Assembly: GCA_963971285.1 (NCBI GenBank) | Contig: OZ020258.1 | Location: forward strand, 3,968,001-4,032,000 | Length of the DNA: 64,000 bases | Source of the DNA: Astropecten irregularis | Lineage: Eukaryota; Echinodermata; Asteroidea; Paxillosida; Astropectinidae | Reading direction: 5' to 3' | Shown here: piece after piece, positions 22,160 to 33,100 of the stretch | Layout of the letters: each line of letters starts with the position of its first letter | Position numbering within the stretch: position 1 is the first letter of the stretch | Made by a program: the position numbers and the translations under genes | Notes under the pieces: model-generated | The model's input: only the letters and a program-made list of their open reading frames with translations | Databases searched by the model: none | What the model was told of the DNA's origin: nothing

Positions 22160-22930
22160 TTGCGGCTTATCTGGAGTACAGATGTACAAAGCCAATACAG
22201 CGTAGCCTACCGGCAATTTTGATAAAATGATTATTGCAAATAATCAGGCTACTAAAGCTGCATTGCTATACTGCGTTCATTCAAACTTCATTTAAATATT
22301 TGTGATCATGAAGTGTATCCTAATTTTTATTCTCTTCTGCTGAATTTAATCCAAAAATCTAAGTTCAATTTTGTAGCGAATCGGTTCTAACTATTTAGTC
22401 ATAGGCTACCCATGATGGCATAATGAGGCTTTGCTGAGTGTAACATTCAGTGTTTGCATGAGAAACCACTTCATCGCATTAGCAGCATTGGATACATGGA
22501 CCCACGTGATACAATTGGTGACGTCACCGATCTTCACATAGACTTGAACATTGAGGACAGTAGTGCATTGTGTCATCTACGAGGGCCGCGGCCTTCGAAT
22601 GGGACATTATTTCTGTGCATTTCAAATGCTTAAATGACTTTATCAGTTTGTCAAATTGTTCCCCAAAGGCAAAAGTGTGAACAAAACATAAACCGGATTG
22701 AATATTATGGGAACTTTGCTCGTTTCACTCAACCTGCACAGCTTTCATTAATCAGTGCACTGAATTTGCATTATTATAAAATTATTGATGATTTTTCTTG
22801 TCTGTAGTTATATGAATAGGCTAACGATACATTGCTTGTATATAATACTTCAAAAATACACAGGAATACAAAATTGTCAGATATTTGGTTTATATGCTGC
22901 CGACCAGATCTCCCAAATGACATCCAAAAT
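22160..22930 (+). promoter_or_regulatory. 3' flank of gene C with conserved CRE/E-box
   Basis: 22504-22531 reads CACGTGATACAATTGGTGAC then GTCACCGA, i.e. the reverse complement of the block next to genes A and B. Homology with the B flank continues to about 22900. Its retention in all three copies could reflect constraint or just recent duplication. Confidence 0.5.
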
Positions 22931-23017
22931 ATACAGGTTCCCTAAACTATAAACATTCGTAGAATAGCGGGTAAACACAATGTACAGTTATCACAACTTC
23001 CAGACGAAACAACGCAG

Positions 23018-23330
23018 TTAAAAGTATTATCATACGTTGGTAAGAAACCAAAACAGAAATGCTCACAGATTTACGTATAACTTACAGGGTATGAAGATGG
23101 TGGTGGTAGAAACATACCGCTAAATATGTTCCGCCTGAAATGGTGTATTTATCCAGAAATTAGTAAAACAACGACCGAAAATCTTTTTGATCTTTAAAAA
23201 AGATCTAAATAAAAGATAAAAGTGGGCACCGTATGGGACTGAAATTTTCACAGATGACTGTTACTGTACATGTATCTGTCTTGATATTTTTGCCCATGAA
23301 TCTGCATTTCTTTGATAAAAACCAAAAATA
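23018..23330 (-). mobile_element. MITE family M1 copy
   Basis: Starts TTAAAAGTATTATCATACGT and contains the full interior. The right terminus stops at AAAACCAAAAATAG, so it is truncated. Confidence 0.75.
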
Positions 23331-23802
23331 GATAGTTATTCGATCGATAGTTCTTTCGTGGATTCTGTCATGTGGGTAGTTTCCACAATCGCCCCAATAA
23401 TTGCCCCCAAAGATTTACCTAAAGACCAATGATGTTTTTTTCAAACAAACCGTAGAGATTTTGTATTGGTTATGGCATAGCATTAACATGCTAAGCATGC
23501 ACAACAATCGCCAAATATTTGATGTCATTTGAGAGGCAAAGTCATCATCTCATCTAAACATTGATCATTAGCAGATCTACGACAGCGAATAATTATAATA
23601 AAGCTCCGGCCATGCTAATTTTAATACAATTTTACATAATAATTATGATCATTTCAGAATGTTTTAATAGAGGAATAAATGGAGAAATCGCTTTGATTAT
23701 GGCACAACATGGCATTGTTTGTCCATATTTACCAACAATAATTTACCAACCGTTTATTCATATCGCCTCCTATCGTTAACAAAAATAGAGTTGAAAAGTC
23801 GA

Positions 23803-23905
23803 AAAATTAGGGTGGGGGGGGGGGGGGTGATAATACACGCCATCCCCCACCTCAAATATCATCGGGGGATATACCCCCCCCCCCCCCCGGATCGACACTC
23901 ATGAA
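23803..23905 (-). repeat. G/C-homopolymer repeat, copy 2
   Basis: Inverted counterpart of 1890-1985: a G run, TGATAATACACGCCATCCCC, GGGGGATATACCCC, a C run, then GGATCGACACTCATGAACA. Confidence 0.6.
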
Positions 23906-23934
23906 CACTATGAAAGGTTCCCCAGGGGCCAATT

Positions 23935-24165
23935 TCATAAAACTGTTAAGCACAAAAATTTGCTTAGCACAAAAATGTCTCGCCCAATAAAACAAACGAC
24001 CATTGAAAATTCCATTTGATATTCATTGTCAGCTAACAACAGCCAAAGAACAATCACACGTGATACACAACACGTGGAAATTTGGTTGTTAACCCCGTTT
24101 TTATTAAGACAGAAATGTTTTGCTTAGCAAATTTTTGTGCTTAACAGTTTTATGAAATTGGCCCC
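23935..24165. mobile_element. MITE family M3 copy
   Basis: Clean termini and interior, nearly identical to 14424-14664 in the GTCTCGCCCAATAAAACAAA region. Confidence 0.85.
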
Positions 24166-24169
24166 AGGT

Positions 24170-27149
24170 CTGAGAACCTCCAGAAATTCACAATAGTATA
24201 ACTGTACGTTCGTTACGAGAAAAAAGGCGTATGCTTTGGGAGACTTTTGAGTAACCATTGTTAACTTAAAGAGGGCACCATTCACCGTTCTCGGGGTGCA
24301 CCACACTAAAATAGTGTCCCATTGACCTTAGTTTAAAATCGCTCAACTTCACAGTTAAAAAAACCCCATCCAGAAGTTTCTCAGTTGTTGGTGCAATAGT
24401 GTAAATGGTAGTGTGAACTCTCATCTACCCAATTCTTTTAAATTCTTTAAAAATTAAATGGATTTTTTGCTAATTGCCCCAAGAAAAAACACCCCCGAAA
24501 TGTCCTTTTTTTCCGTATAATTCCGTAACCGACTTGCTACGAGTTTTCATGAAGCAACCCTCCACGTTCAAGACAATGTAGGACCAGATTTTAAACCAAA
24601 ATATCTTAAGTCTCCACAACAGGCTGAAACACTGAACCCCCAGGTTGTCATAACCAGTCAAAATTACACAATATATTAATTGCACGACCCCCCAAATTGC
24701 ATATTTAAAAAACATTTGAGGGTACACACATTATGATAATCAGCTCGGCGCATTGATATTACTGTGCAGTGCCCGATTTATGGTGGTAGGGAGAACATGA
24801 ATTCCCCAGAACAAACAAATGCAGAATCTGTGGAGATTGACCATCAAAAGGGAGAGTTACAAACGATCATGGTGGCTGTCAGATGTCAAACATCATATTG
24901 TTTTGTGCACACAACTTTTACTTATTTGGAAAGCGAGACCTAGCATTTATTATTCCTTGCCAAACATAAGAATTTCACCACACTTTGTGTTTTCTGGCAT
25001 TATAATTTGGGTGAGCGGCAATGAGAAGCTAAAAGTTAATTGTAAATGTCCTGAATTTAATGTTCACAGCTTTTTCCTGCTTCTTTTGGAGAGTTTTTCG
25101 ACAATCACCGTGTACAAAAGTTTTCAGGAGAACGATAGTTTGCTGCCCTCTATCGACAGCCCGCTCCAAAAGTCTCCCAAACTGCCGCCGTTAGGGGCGG
25201 GCAGTAATAATTATAGGCCTAATTGCTTTCTTTTACTTTTCCTTTTTTTTTTAAAGGCCGTGTCCCAATATTATCTGGCTGCGGCTTCAAATTACACACG
25301 CACCTATGGCAGCCACTAGCCAGTGACTGCAGCCATTTCCATAGACTTGTGCGTTATTTGCGGTCGCAGCCAGAGAATTGAGACACGGCCTATGACTACC
25401 AGTAGTACCAAATAAATTAAAGGGACGATGAAGCTTATGAAAATCAAAATAACAATGTCCATTCGTTTGCCATATTAAGCGATAAAAAATGGCTAGAACT
25501 TAAAGGCGACAAATTCAACTTTATTTGCGATACTTTTTTCAGCTTATAATTATATGCTCCACAAATTCCATTTGTTTTTGTAAAGAAAAGAAAAGAAAAC
25601 GTTTCTCTTCAGTGTCAAACTTCTCACATGCCAGGAAAGTAAGTCATGAAATGGAAAATAATACTGAAATTAATCAAAATTTTAGGCTGTGGCCATGCAT
25701 ACACATAAAATTATTGAAGTCTAAACAGCTAGTGAATTATTATGCATCAAATTAAAATGGAGGGTTCGTATCTGACGTGTCTGAAATTGCAGGCTTTCAC
25801 ATGACATATAGCATGTTTCATTATTAATTGGTCATGGAGAAATAATTTATTGAAGTTGTGTAAACGTTGAAGGTATGACTGGCCGTGCCAAGCTCACCAC
25901 TGCCTGCAAATGGATCTAATAAAGATGAACGCATTTCACGATTCAATGGGCATTCATTCTTCTGGAGCCCCGTCCTTATCATCATTACCACTTGCTATAG
26001 CAACCGTGACTAATGCTATATGGCACAACAATGACATGAGAAAGGATATAGTAAATTCAGGTGGATTCTAGTAGCCACATAATCTCCAAGTGAAAGTATA
26101 AGGGTTTATCATTTTTCTACAAAATAAAGTAAGCTTGACAAAATGTCCGAAAAATGGCAAAATATTATTAAGTTATCCTGATCATTTTCGGCAAATGAGC
26201 GAACAATTTAAACGCTGCGTCATTCCATTTCGCGTAAAAACTGCAAGGCACCTCAAAATAGTCATTCGATTTCACTTCATGTGCAAGCAAAATGTAAACA
26301 AACGTCAGGCGATTTTTATTCGAATCGCCTTTCAATTTAGTGAAATTCCATTCGAACAGCAATCAAATTCGCACTCGGCTTTTGGCAGCGTGCTAAAATT
26401 GAATGCCGATTTTGCATGGCTAAACTGAATGACTGTTGAATTTAATTAAATGCAATGCTTTTTTATAAATACGGAAGCATCAAAGTGAAATCGAGTGATG
26501 GTTTCAACCGAGGAGGCAAAATCACATGAACACGAATGCGTAAAAATGGAATTGGCCGCTCATTTGCAGAAAATGACCGGGAAATCCTATATTTATTCTC
26601 GAGTATGGTTGCCAGAAAGAAAATTCGGCCTATTATACGGTTAATGCCTCGCATTTCCAAATTCCTCTTCCCTGTTATCTCATTTACAAACATTTATTAT
26701 GCAGGCCAGCAAATTATACATACATAATTAATATGCTATTTCCATCTCTAAAATGCATAGAGGAAAAACAAGAAAAAAAGTAGCAATTTTTTTTCATCAT
26801 TCTTCTTTTCTCGTACAAAATTATACTCGTACAAAATGTCCATTTTTTATCTAGAATGCAGCATAATTAATTAGTCTTGAACTTTACCGGAAGGTAACCG
26901 GTATTTACAAAGGGGCACTGCAACTGTTACTATGGCAACCAGTACTGGCGTTGCCGTATAACTACGAGCTATTTTTGGAGGTGCGCAACAGACACACCTT
27001 ACACGGCACTGTTGTGTGACGCAGTTTTTATTTGACCAGATTCCATCTTGACTGAAACTGAAACTTGCATCTCCAAACCACAATAAATCGGTCTAAAGAG
27101 AACAGACAAACTAGCTGTTACTACAAATTGCAGTTAGTTTATACAACGG
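24170..27149. other. Repeat-poor region upstream of the C-type lectin gene
   Basis: No convincing exons. The longest frame (24819-25319 plus) has no recognisable domain and no support from codon pattern. One MITE is at 25253-25392. 26130-26700 is AT-rich, with several TTAATTAA/ATAATTAA-like words, and unusually free of the repeats that fill the rest of the window. It could contain cis-regulatory sequence, but nothing in it proves that. Confidence 0.4.
25253..25392. mobile_element. Palindromic MITE with TIR AAAGGCCGTGTC
   Basis: AAAGGCCGTGTCCCAATATT at the left pairs with ATTGAGACACGGCCT at the right. Inner parts (TGGCTGCGGC and TCGCAGCCA) also pair. Confidence 0.75.
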
Positions 27150-27938
27150 ATGATCAAGATGTATTTCTTCACAGTATATGACATTGTAGCTATCTGGGGA
27201 GCGATCGTATCTACGTTGGGTTCTGATGGCTCACAGACTGGAGTGATATGCGACTGTTGTCCATCGGATTGGCAGTTTTGGCAGAATTCATGCTATCGGC
27301 TCATTACAACCGCGGCTACTTGGACTAATGCAAAGACAGCCTGCAATAATATGGGAGGCAACCTAGCCGCACCTCATTCACTCCAGGAAAATGAGTTCAT
27401 TGGAAACATGACGAAACTTTATTATACCAGGATCAAATTCTGGATTGGCTGCACCGACCAAGAGACAGAAGGAACTTGGGTTTGTGAGGGACAGGATGTG
27501 ACGCTGAAGGCATCCTATTTGAATTGGGACGACAATCAACCAGATAACTTGAATGCACAGGACTGTGCATGGATGCGTTCCACTGGTAAATGGGACGACA
27601 TTTCTTGCTTCATGCATGAATTCGGAGCAGTTTGCGTCCGTCGAGATGTCTGCTCCCGTCCTCATCGTCAGTACTGCTTGACAGCCGGCCCTGATGGACG
27701 CATCCCCAACACAACCTGCCTCCTGGACCACGTCACTAAGCAGTTTCCCACTGACACCATCACCGCCTGTGGTTCAGCCTGCGCCAAGGAGCCCGGATGT
27801 CGCTCCATCAACATCCAGATGAATGAGCAAGGCAAGAAAATCTGCCAACTGAACAACGCCACCAAGTCGGAGGACAAAGTCAAGTTTCAAGACGTCGGTC
27901 ATTTCTGCATGTACTCAGACATGTGCAACATGGACTAA
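27150..27938 (+). CDS. Secreted C-type lectin with PAN-like C-terminal domain, 262 aa
   Basis: An uninterrupted frame with no introns. Residues 1-24 look like a signal peptide (MIKMYFFTVYDIVAIWG). A C-type lectin domain spans about 37-162: the opening CCPSDWQFWQNSCY, the WIGCTD strand, a QPD motif (130-132), WDD (148-150) and the closing cysteines. QPD in this position is linked in the family to galactose-type, Ca2+-dependent binding. Residues 168-262 hold about eight cysteines in a PAN/apple-like pattern, including GCRSINIQMNEQGKKICQLN. Possible N-glycosylation sites are NMT, NTT and NAT. The intronless structure could be ancestral or from retroposition, although no poly-A tract follows. A role in recognition or immunity is inferred from the family only. 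Confidence 0.9.
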   Translation: MIKMYFFTVYDIVAIWGAIVSTLGSDGSQTGVICDCCPSDWQFWQNSCYRLITTAATWTNAKTACNNMGGNLAAPHSLQENEFIGNMTKLYYTRIKFWIGCTDQETEGTWVCEGQDVTLKASYLNWDDNQPDNLNAQDCAWMRSTGKWDDISCFMHEFGAVCVRRDVCSRPHRQYCLTAGPDGRIPNTTCLLDHVTKQFPTDTITACGSACAKEPGCRSINIQMNEQGKKICQLNNATKSEDKVKFQDVGHFCMYSDMCNMD

Positions 27939-28015
27939 GTACGAACACGTGAAAACATGAACATCATGCAGCTATAAAAGTAATATGTGCCTTTTGAGTT
28001 TCACCTGTAGAATAT

Positions 28016-28417
28016 ACCTTCTATTTTTGAATTCATGTCTTATGAGATTAATTAAAGGAACAATGAACTGGAATTTATACACATGGGCAACATAGGCAAG
28101 TGTCAAGACTAAACAGTCATTTTAGCACACGGTATCCATCAGTGTGCAGTATACAGACTCAGTACAGACATCGCAATGTCTGACATCATGCCCCCACATC
28201 AACCATGGAGAAATAAGGCTAGTGTTTCTCCATGCATCAACATTTCACCACAAACTAATAAAACTTCTCAATTCTAACATTTAACTGCCTTAAATTTCAA
28301 TCGTAGGATAGCTTCTATTTTTGAATTCATGTCTTATGAGAATAATAAAGGTACAATGAACTGAAATTAACAGTTTTTACACACGGGCAACATGCAAGTG
28401 TGAAGACTAAACTAAAG
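28016..28417 (+). repeat. Direct duplication in the 3' flank of the C-type lectin gene
   Basis: About 28016-28115 and 28308-28417 are copies of one roughly 100-bp segment sharing TTCTATTTTTGAATTCATGT, then AATGAACTG and GCAAGTGT(C/G)AAGACTAAAC. AATAAA is present at 28257. The second copy is joined directly to an M1 element. Confidence 0.75.
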
Positions 28418-28806
28418 GTTGTATCATACTTTGGTAAGAAACCAAAACAGAAATGTTCACAGATTTACGTATAACTTACTGGGTATGAAGATGGTGATGG
28501 TAGAAACATACCGTTAAAATTTTTCCACCTGAAATGGTGTATTTATCCAGAAATTAGTAAAACAACGACCGAAAATCTTTTTGATTTTTTAAAAGACCGA
28601 AAATCTTTTTGATCTTTTAAAAAAATCAAAAATAAAAGAGAAAAGACTCAAGAAATACTGTGGCCGTTTTTCACTGTTTTCTCAAAAAGTGGGCAACGTA
28701 TGGGACTGAATTTTTTTCACAGATGACTGTTGCTGTATCTGTCTAGATATTTTTGTCCATGAATCTGTATTTCTTTGATAAAGCCAAAGTATGATATTAC
28801 CTTTAA
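28412..28806 (-). mobile_element. MITE family M1, full copy with internal duplication
   Basis: Both termini are present. The word GACCGAAAATCTTTTTGAT is duplicated at about 28567 and 28596, so this copy is slightly longer than the others. Confidence 0.85.
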
Positions 28807-28809
28807 GTC

Positions 28810-29570
28810 AACCCGGTCGGGTTCAACACGTTCAATAACTTTTACGAGCAATGATCATGATCATCTAAACTTTTCAGCTTATTTTTTAAATCAAATCTAG
28901 TTAGTTTAAACATTTTCCAGTGATGTGGTAGGTAATCATCGCACCGTGCTTGTTTTAGTTTTAAAACAATTTTTAGATTCATTTTAAGGATTTTAATGAA
29001 AAATATATAAAATATTTTGTGTATGCATATTAACTTTCAACGTAACAAAATAGACACCAAAAAGGAAAAGCAAAAAAAAAAAAAAAAACGACTTTGGCAA
29101 TCAAAATTTCATTTTGACCGCTCTTGTGTATTGAAATGCTTTCCCATATACGAAATAATAACTTTTGTGTTCACCTTAATTGTACAAAATTTGTAGTGAT
29201 CAGTGAGTTTTGCAGTGATTGTGTAAAATTAAATAGAAATAGAAAGAAATATGTAAATCCAGACTGAAGCAAATAAAATTTCAATAAATATTTTTTTTTT
29301 GAAACAGATTTGAAAGCTTTCCAAGCTTTTATTGTAACACATACACTCTACACAATTTTCTTTACAGGATTAGAGAAATTTAAATCTAAAGTTCTGAATT
29401 AAAATTTTCTTTTTATTGAGTAAACCTCAAAGAAACCTCGATGAAAATATTTTTAAATGTGAAAAATAATGCACATTATTTTGATCCTAAAAAAATAAAT
29501 AACAATGGGCCTCTATATTCTGTGTGTCAAATATTTCTTTGTTGTATTAATTACAGAAAACAACTCCTAC
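28810..29570. other. AT-rich intergenic sequence
   Basis: No exon or named repeat recognised. Contains a poly-A run near 29072-29088. Confidence 0.45.
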
Positions 29571-29575
29571 CATTA

Positions 29576-29876
29576 GGCCAAAAAAAAATTGTTGTGTTGC
29601 CCTCAAGTGGAAAAATTTAAATTTTGGGTCGGTCGGTCGATATTTTATTTATTTATTTATTTTTTATTGCCGACTTTCAAACATTTAAGAATAAATACAG
29701 GATGTATGGTCACCAGGGCTTATAAATCAACAGTCTAGGTACGTTTTGAGGAGACACGTTTTTTTATTGCTAAATCTTACATTTTCTGTCAAAAATGGTG
29801 AGTTTTTATACTTTAAAAGTTTTGGCATTTTACGGTCGGTCGCTGAGGGCAACACAACAATTTTTTTTGTAGGCCT
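29576..29876. mobile_element. MITE family M7, copy 2
   Basis: TTGTTGTGTTGCCCTCAAGT at the left and GAGGGCAACACAACAA at the right, with TCGGTCGGTCGAT beside the left end. Homologous to 6415-6750 in inverted orientation. Confidence 0.75.
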
Positions 29877-30103
29877 TTTAGCTGATGCTCTCATGCCACT
29901 CCCATCAACCCCGGCACCGCCCCCACTCACACACACCCCCAGCCCCACCCCTCCCCGCCCAAGTCCTATTCTCAATTCCTTCACCAATCAACAGATCTAT
30001 AATTCTAGCCATATATTTTCAAATTTCTATCACCTTTTCCAAATTTCTCTAAAATGTCTATAACCTCACACTGCTCTGGTCGGCTATGGTGCAGAGATGT
30101 CGG

Positions 30104-30134
30104 GGGTCAAAGGTCAATTTCATGTCAAAGGTCA
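30104..30134 (+). promoter_or_regulatory. Two DR1-like nuclear-receptor half-site pairs
   Basis: GGGTCAAAGGTCA (30104-30116) is a near-perfect DR1, the HNF4/RXR-type consensus, and TGTCAAAGGTCA follows at 30123-30134. They lie just past the RIDA stop codon, in the 3' UTR or flank. No functional evidence. Confidence 0.35.
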
Positions 30135-30137
30135 GAT

Positions 30138-33100
30138 TTACAACTTGGGGGTATCTTCAGTAATCAGACGTCCCAAGATGGCGACGCTCTCAATCTCCAC
30201 TAGTGCTCCCTGTACAGAACAAAGCAAATGAAATCATAAAATGAACAAACTGCAAGTATTTGGATTGAAATATCTCTGAAAGTTCCCTACCATCTCAAAC
30301 TTCTGACATGTTTAAAGGTGATGTCATACTTTGGTTTTTGTCAGAGAAATGCAGATTCATGAGCAAAAATATCAAGGAAGATACAGCAACAATCATCTGT
30401 GAAAATTTCAGTCCCATACAGTGCCCATTTTATTTTTAGAAAACAGTCAAAAATTCTCATGTATTTCTTAAATCTTTCACCGTTATTTTTCATCTCAAGA
30501 TCAAAATTGTTTTTGGTCACTGGTTTTACTCTTTTCTGAATAAATTCAGCATTTCAGGCAGAAAAATTTTAACAGTGTGTTTCTGCCATCACCCATCTAT
30601 ATAACCTGTAAGTTAAAGGAAAATCTGTGAAGATTTCTGATTCGGTATGCTACCAAAGTTACCAAGGTATGATACTACCTTTAACAGTATTACAGGATTT
30701 TGAAGTTCATGAGGAAGGAAAATTGACCATGAAAAACTTCAGGGCTTCAAATGTGTCTTCTAATGGCTTCAACAGCGCCCTCTATAGTGTACTTACAGCT
30801 GGCAGTGCAGCAGCTTGGTAGGCAGCCCGTGCTGGAAAGTTCGTCTTGAAAACTGCATACAGTGAAAACAACACATGGAAGTAATAAACCTGCTGCAGAC
30901 TACTCATCAACCAAAATAATGGCCTGATATAATTATACAGGGTGTCCCAGAAAAAACGCAACACTGTGTCGGGACCCATTATGTTATAATTAAACTGTTT
31001 ATCACTTCAAGATTCAGATATGTGATACAACCATGTCTTGGCTATCACCATGTAGAATTTAAGCATATTGGGGCTGAAATTGGCGAAAATATGACCAATT
31101 GAAAGAGCACTCCTTAAAAACAAATTTACATGTATAACACGTATAGTGGCCAATACACACATAATGTGTATGGAAGAAAGATGAAAGTCAGGCTTTGAAG
31201 TTGGGTAATTCAGTCTTAGTTTTTTCACTAAATTTTAGTCCAATTTTGCTCAAATTCTCCATGGTGATAGCCAAGACATGGCTTTATCACATATCTGAAT
31301 CTTGAAGTGATAAACAGTTTAATATTTATATAATAGTTCTCGAAACAAGTGTTGCGGTTTTTTGAGGGGACACCCTGTATATCATGCTTAGAGTTTATAG
31401 GAGGGCATGGCTTTTAATTTTTAACAAAATCTTTCTCAAAGGCTAATCTCTTTGATTCTTTGAGCCTGATCCTGCAAAGATCGCAACGTCAGACCCTCCT
31501 ATTACTCAAAAGTCAATCAATGTGTTTCTTTATAAAAATGATTTGACACATCTAGAGTGAATTCTAAGTGCATATTGTGAAAATTCTTTAAAACTTCAGA
31601 TTTGAAGTCGGTAATGAAGGCTGATGATGGCTGTACATCACTGATTTAAAGGTAGTATCATACTTTGGTTTTTGTCTTTATACCCTGTAAGTTATAGGTA
31701 AATCTGTGAAGATTTCTGTTTTGGTGTGCTACCAAAGTACCTTTAATGTGCAGTTTACAAGTACCAATAATAAAAACACCAAAAACTAATAATAATAATG
31801 TCCTATTGTACTTAATGTCCAATAGACTTACAGTGCCCACTTTTTTTATAAAACAGCGAAAAACGCCCACAGTACTTTTTCTTATATCTTTCCACCGTTT
31901 TTTTTTTTTTCATCTCAGCTTCCGAAGATCAAAATTGTTTTTGGTCATTGGGTTTAGTCTTTTCTGAATAAATACAGCATTTAGACAGACAAATTGTAAT
32001 GGTATGATTCTACCATCACTATCTTTATACCCTGTAAGTTATGGGTAAATCTGTGGAGATTTCTGTTTCGGTCAAAGCTACCAAAGTATGATAGTACCTT
32101 TAAATGACACTTTAAGATTGCACTTACACTTTGCGTAGATTTCATTGACTTTGGCATAGTCGGCCATATTAGATAGAAGCACCGTTGTTTTTACAACTGG
32201 AGGGGAAAAAAAAAAGGAAAATCAGTCATTTTAGAGAAAGCATAAGACTAAGAGTCATTTGAATGGAAGAATTATTCAGTTTTAATCAACCACATGTAAG
32301 CTCCTTCTTATAAAATGGAATCTTCGACATAATTATCTGACAACGGTTCTTATCAGGGCCAGGGATCATCAGTGCTATGGCCTAGTGGTCTGGCGTGTCA
32401 TACTCAAGATCTTGTTGTCAATCTACAGATTGTGGGTTCGAGCTCCTGATTGTAGGTTCGAATCCAGCCATGGGTTAGTGGTGCTTGCATCCGTAGGCAA
32501 GACACTTTGTCACATTATTGCTCCTCTTCACCCAGGAGTAAATGGGTACCTGCGAGGGTAGAGATGGCTTTGTGTGCTTGATTAGCCTTTTGGCTCTCAA
32601 CTGCCTGGGAAGTACCCCAGGCAGTTGAGATGGTTTCAGGAATATAAATGCAGCCCAATGACCAGGGATAATAAAATAGTAATGTGTACGTGGAGAGATC
32701 AATATATCCATTCAATAACCACAAGGGAAACTGGCTTTCAGATTCCACTGTAGTCTAGTATTAAAATCATTAAAATCACTAAATTGTGTATATATTACCA
32801 TTGTCAAAACCAATATTTTGACTAGCAAGGATAGCCTCTATATTCTTCAGCACCTGAAAAAAAACAAAGAAAATACATTCTTCAGTTACTTACTTGAAAT
32901 AAAAATTAAACAATTTACTTGTTCCCCCAACTCACGGAAGATGGCACCAATACTCAAATTAAGTTTGAACATCAAATACATTGAATCAACCAGTTTCAAA
33001 TCAAATGGTGATATTTAAAGTATCTAAGGTTTAAATCCCACATGAAAAGGCTTTGAGAATGGGAGACTTTGGAGAACCGGTCTTCAACTTCAAGTCAACA

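Noticed and set aside
24819-25319. 166-codon plus-strand open frame
   Set aside because: No recognisable domain, no start context or splice evidence, and it runs into a palindromic MITE at its end; judged to be chance.
27378-27731. 117-codon minus-strand frame
   Set aside because: Antisense shadow of the C-type lectin gene.
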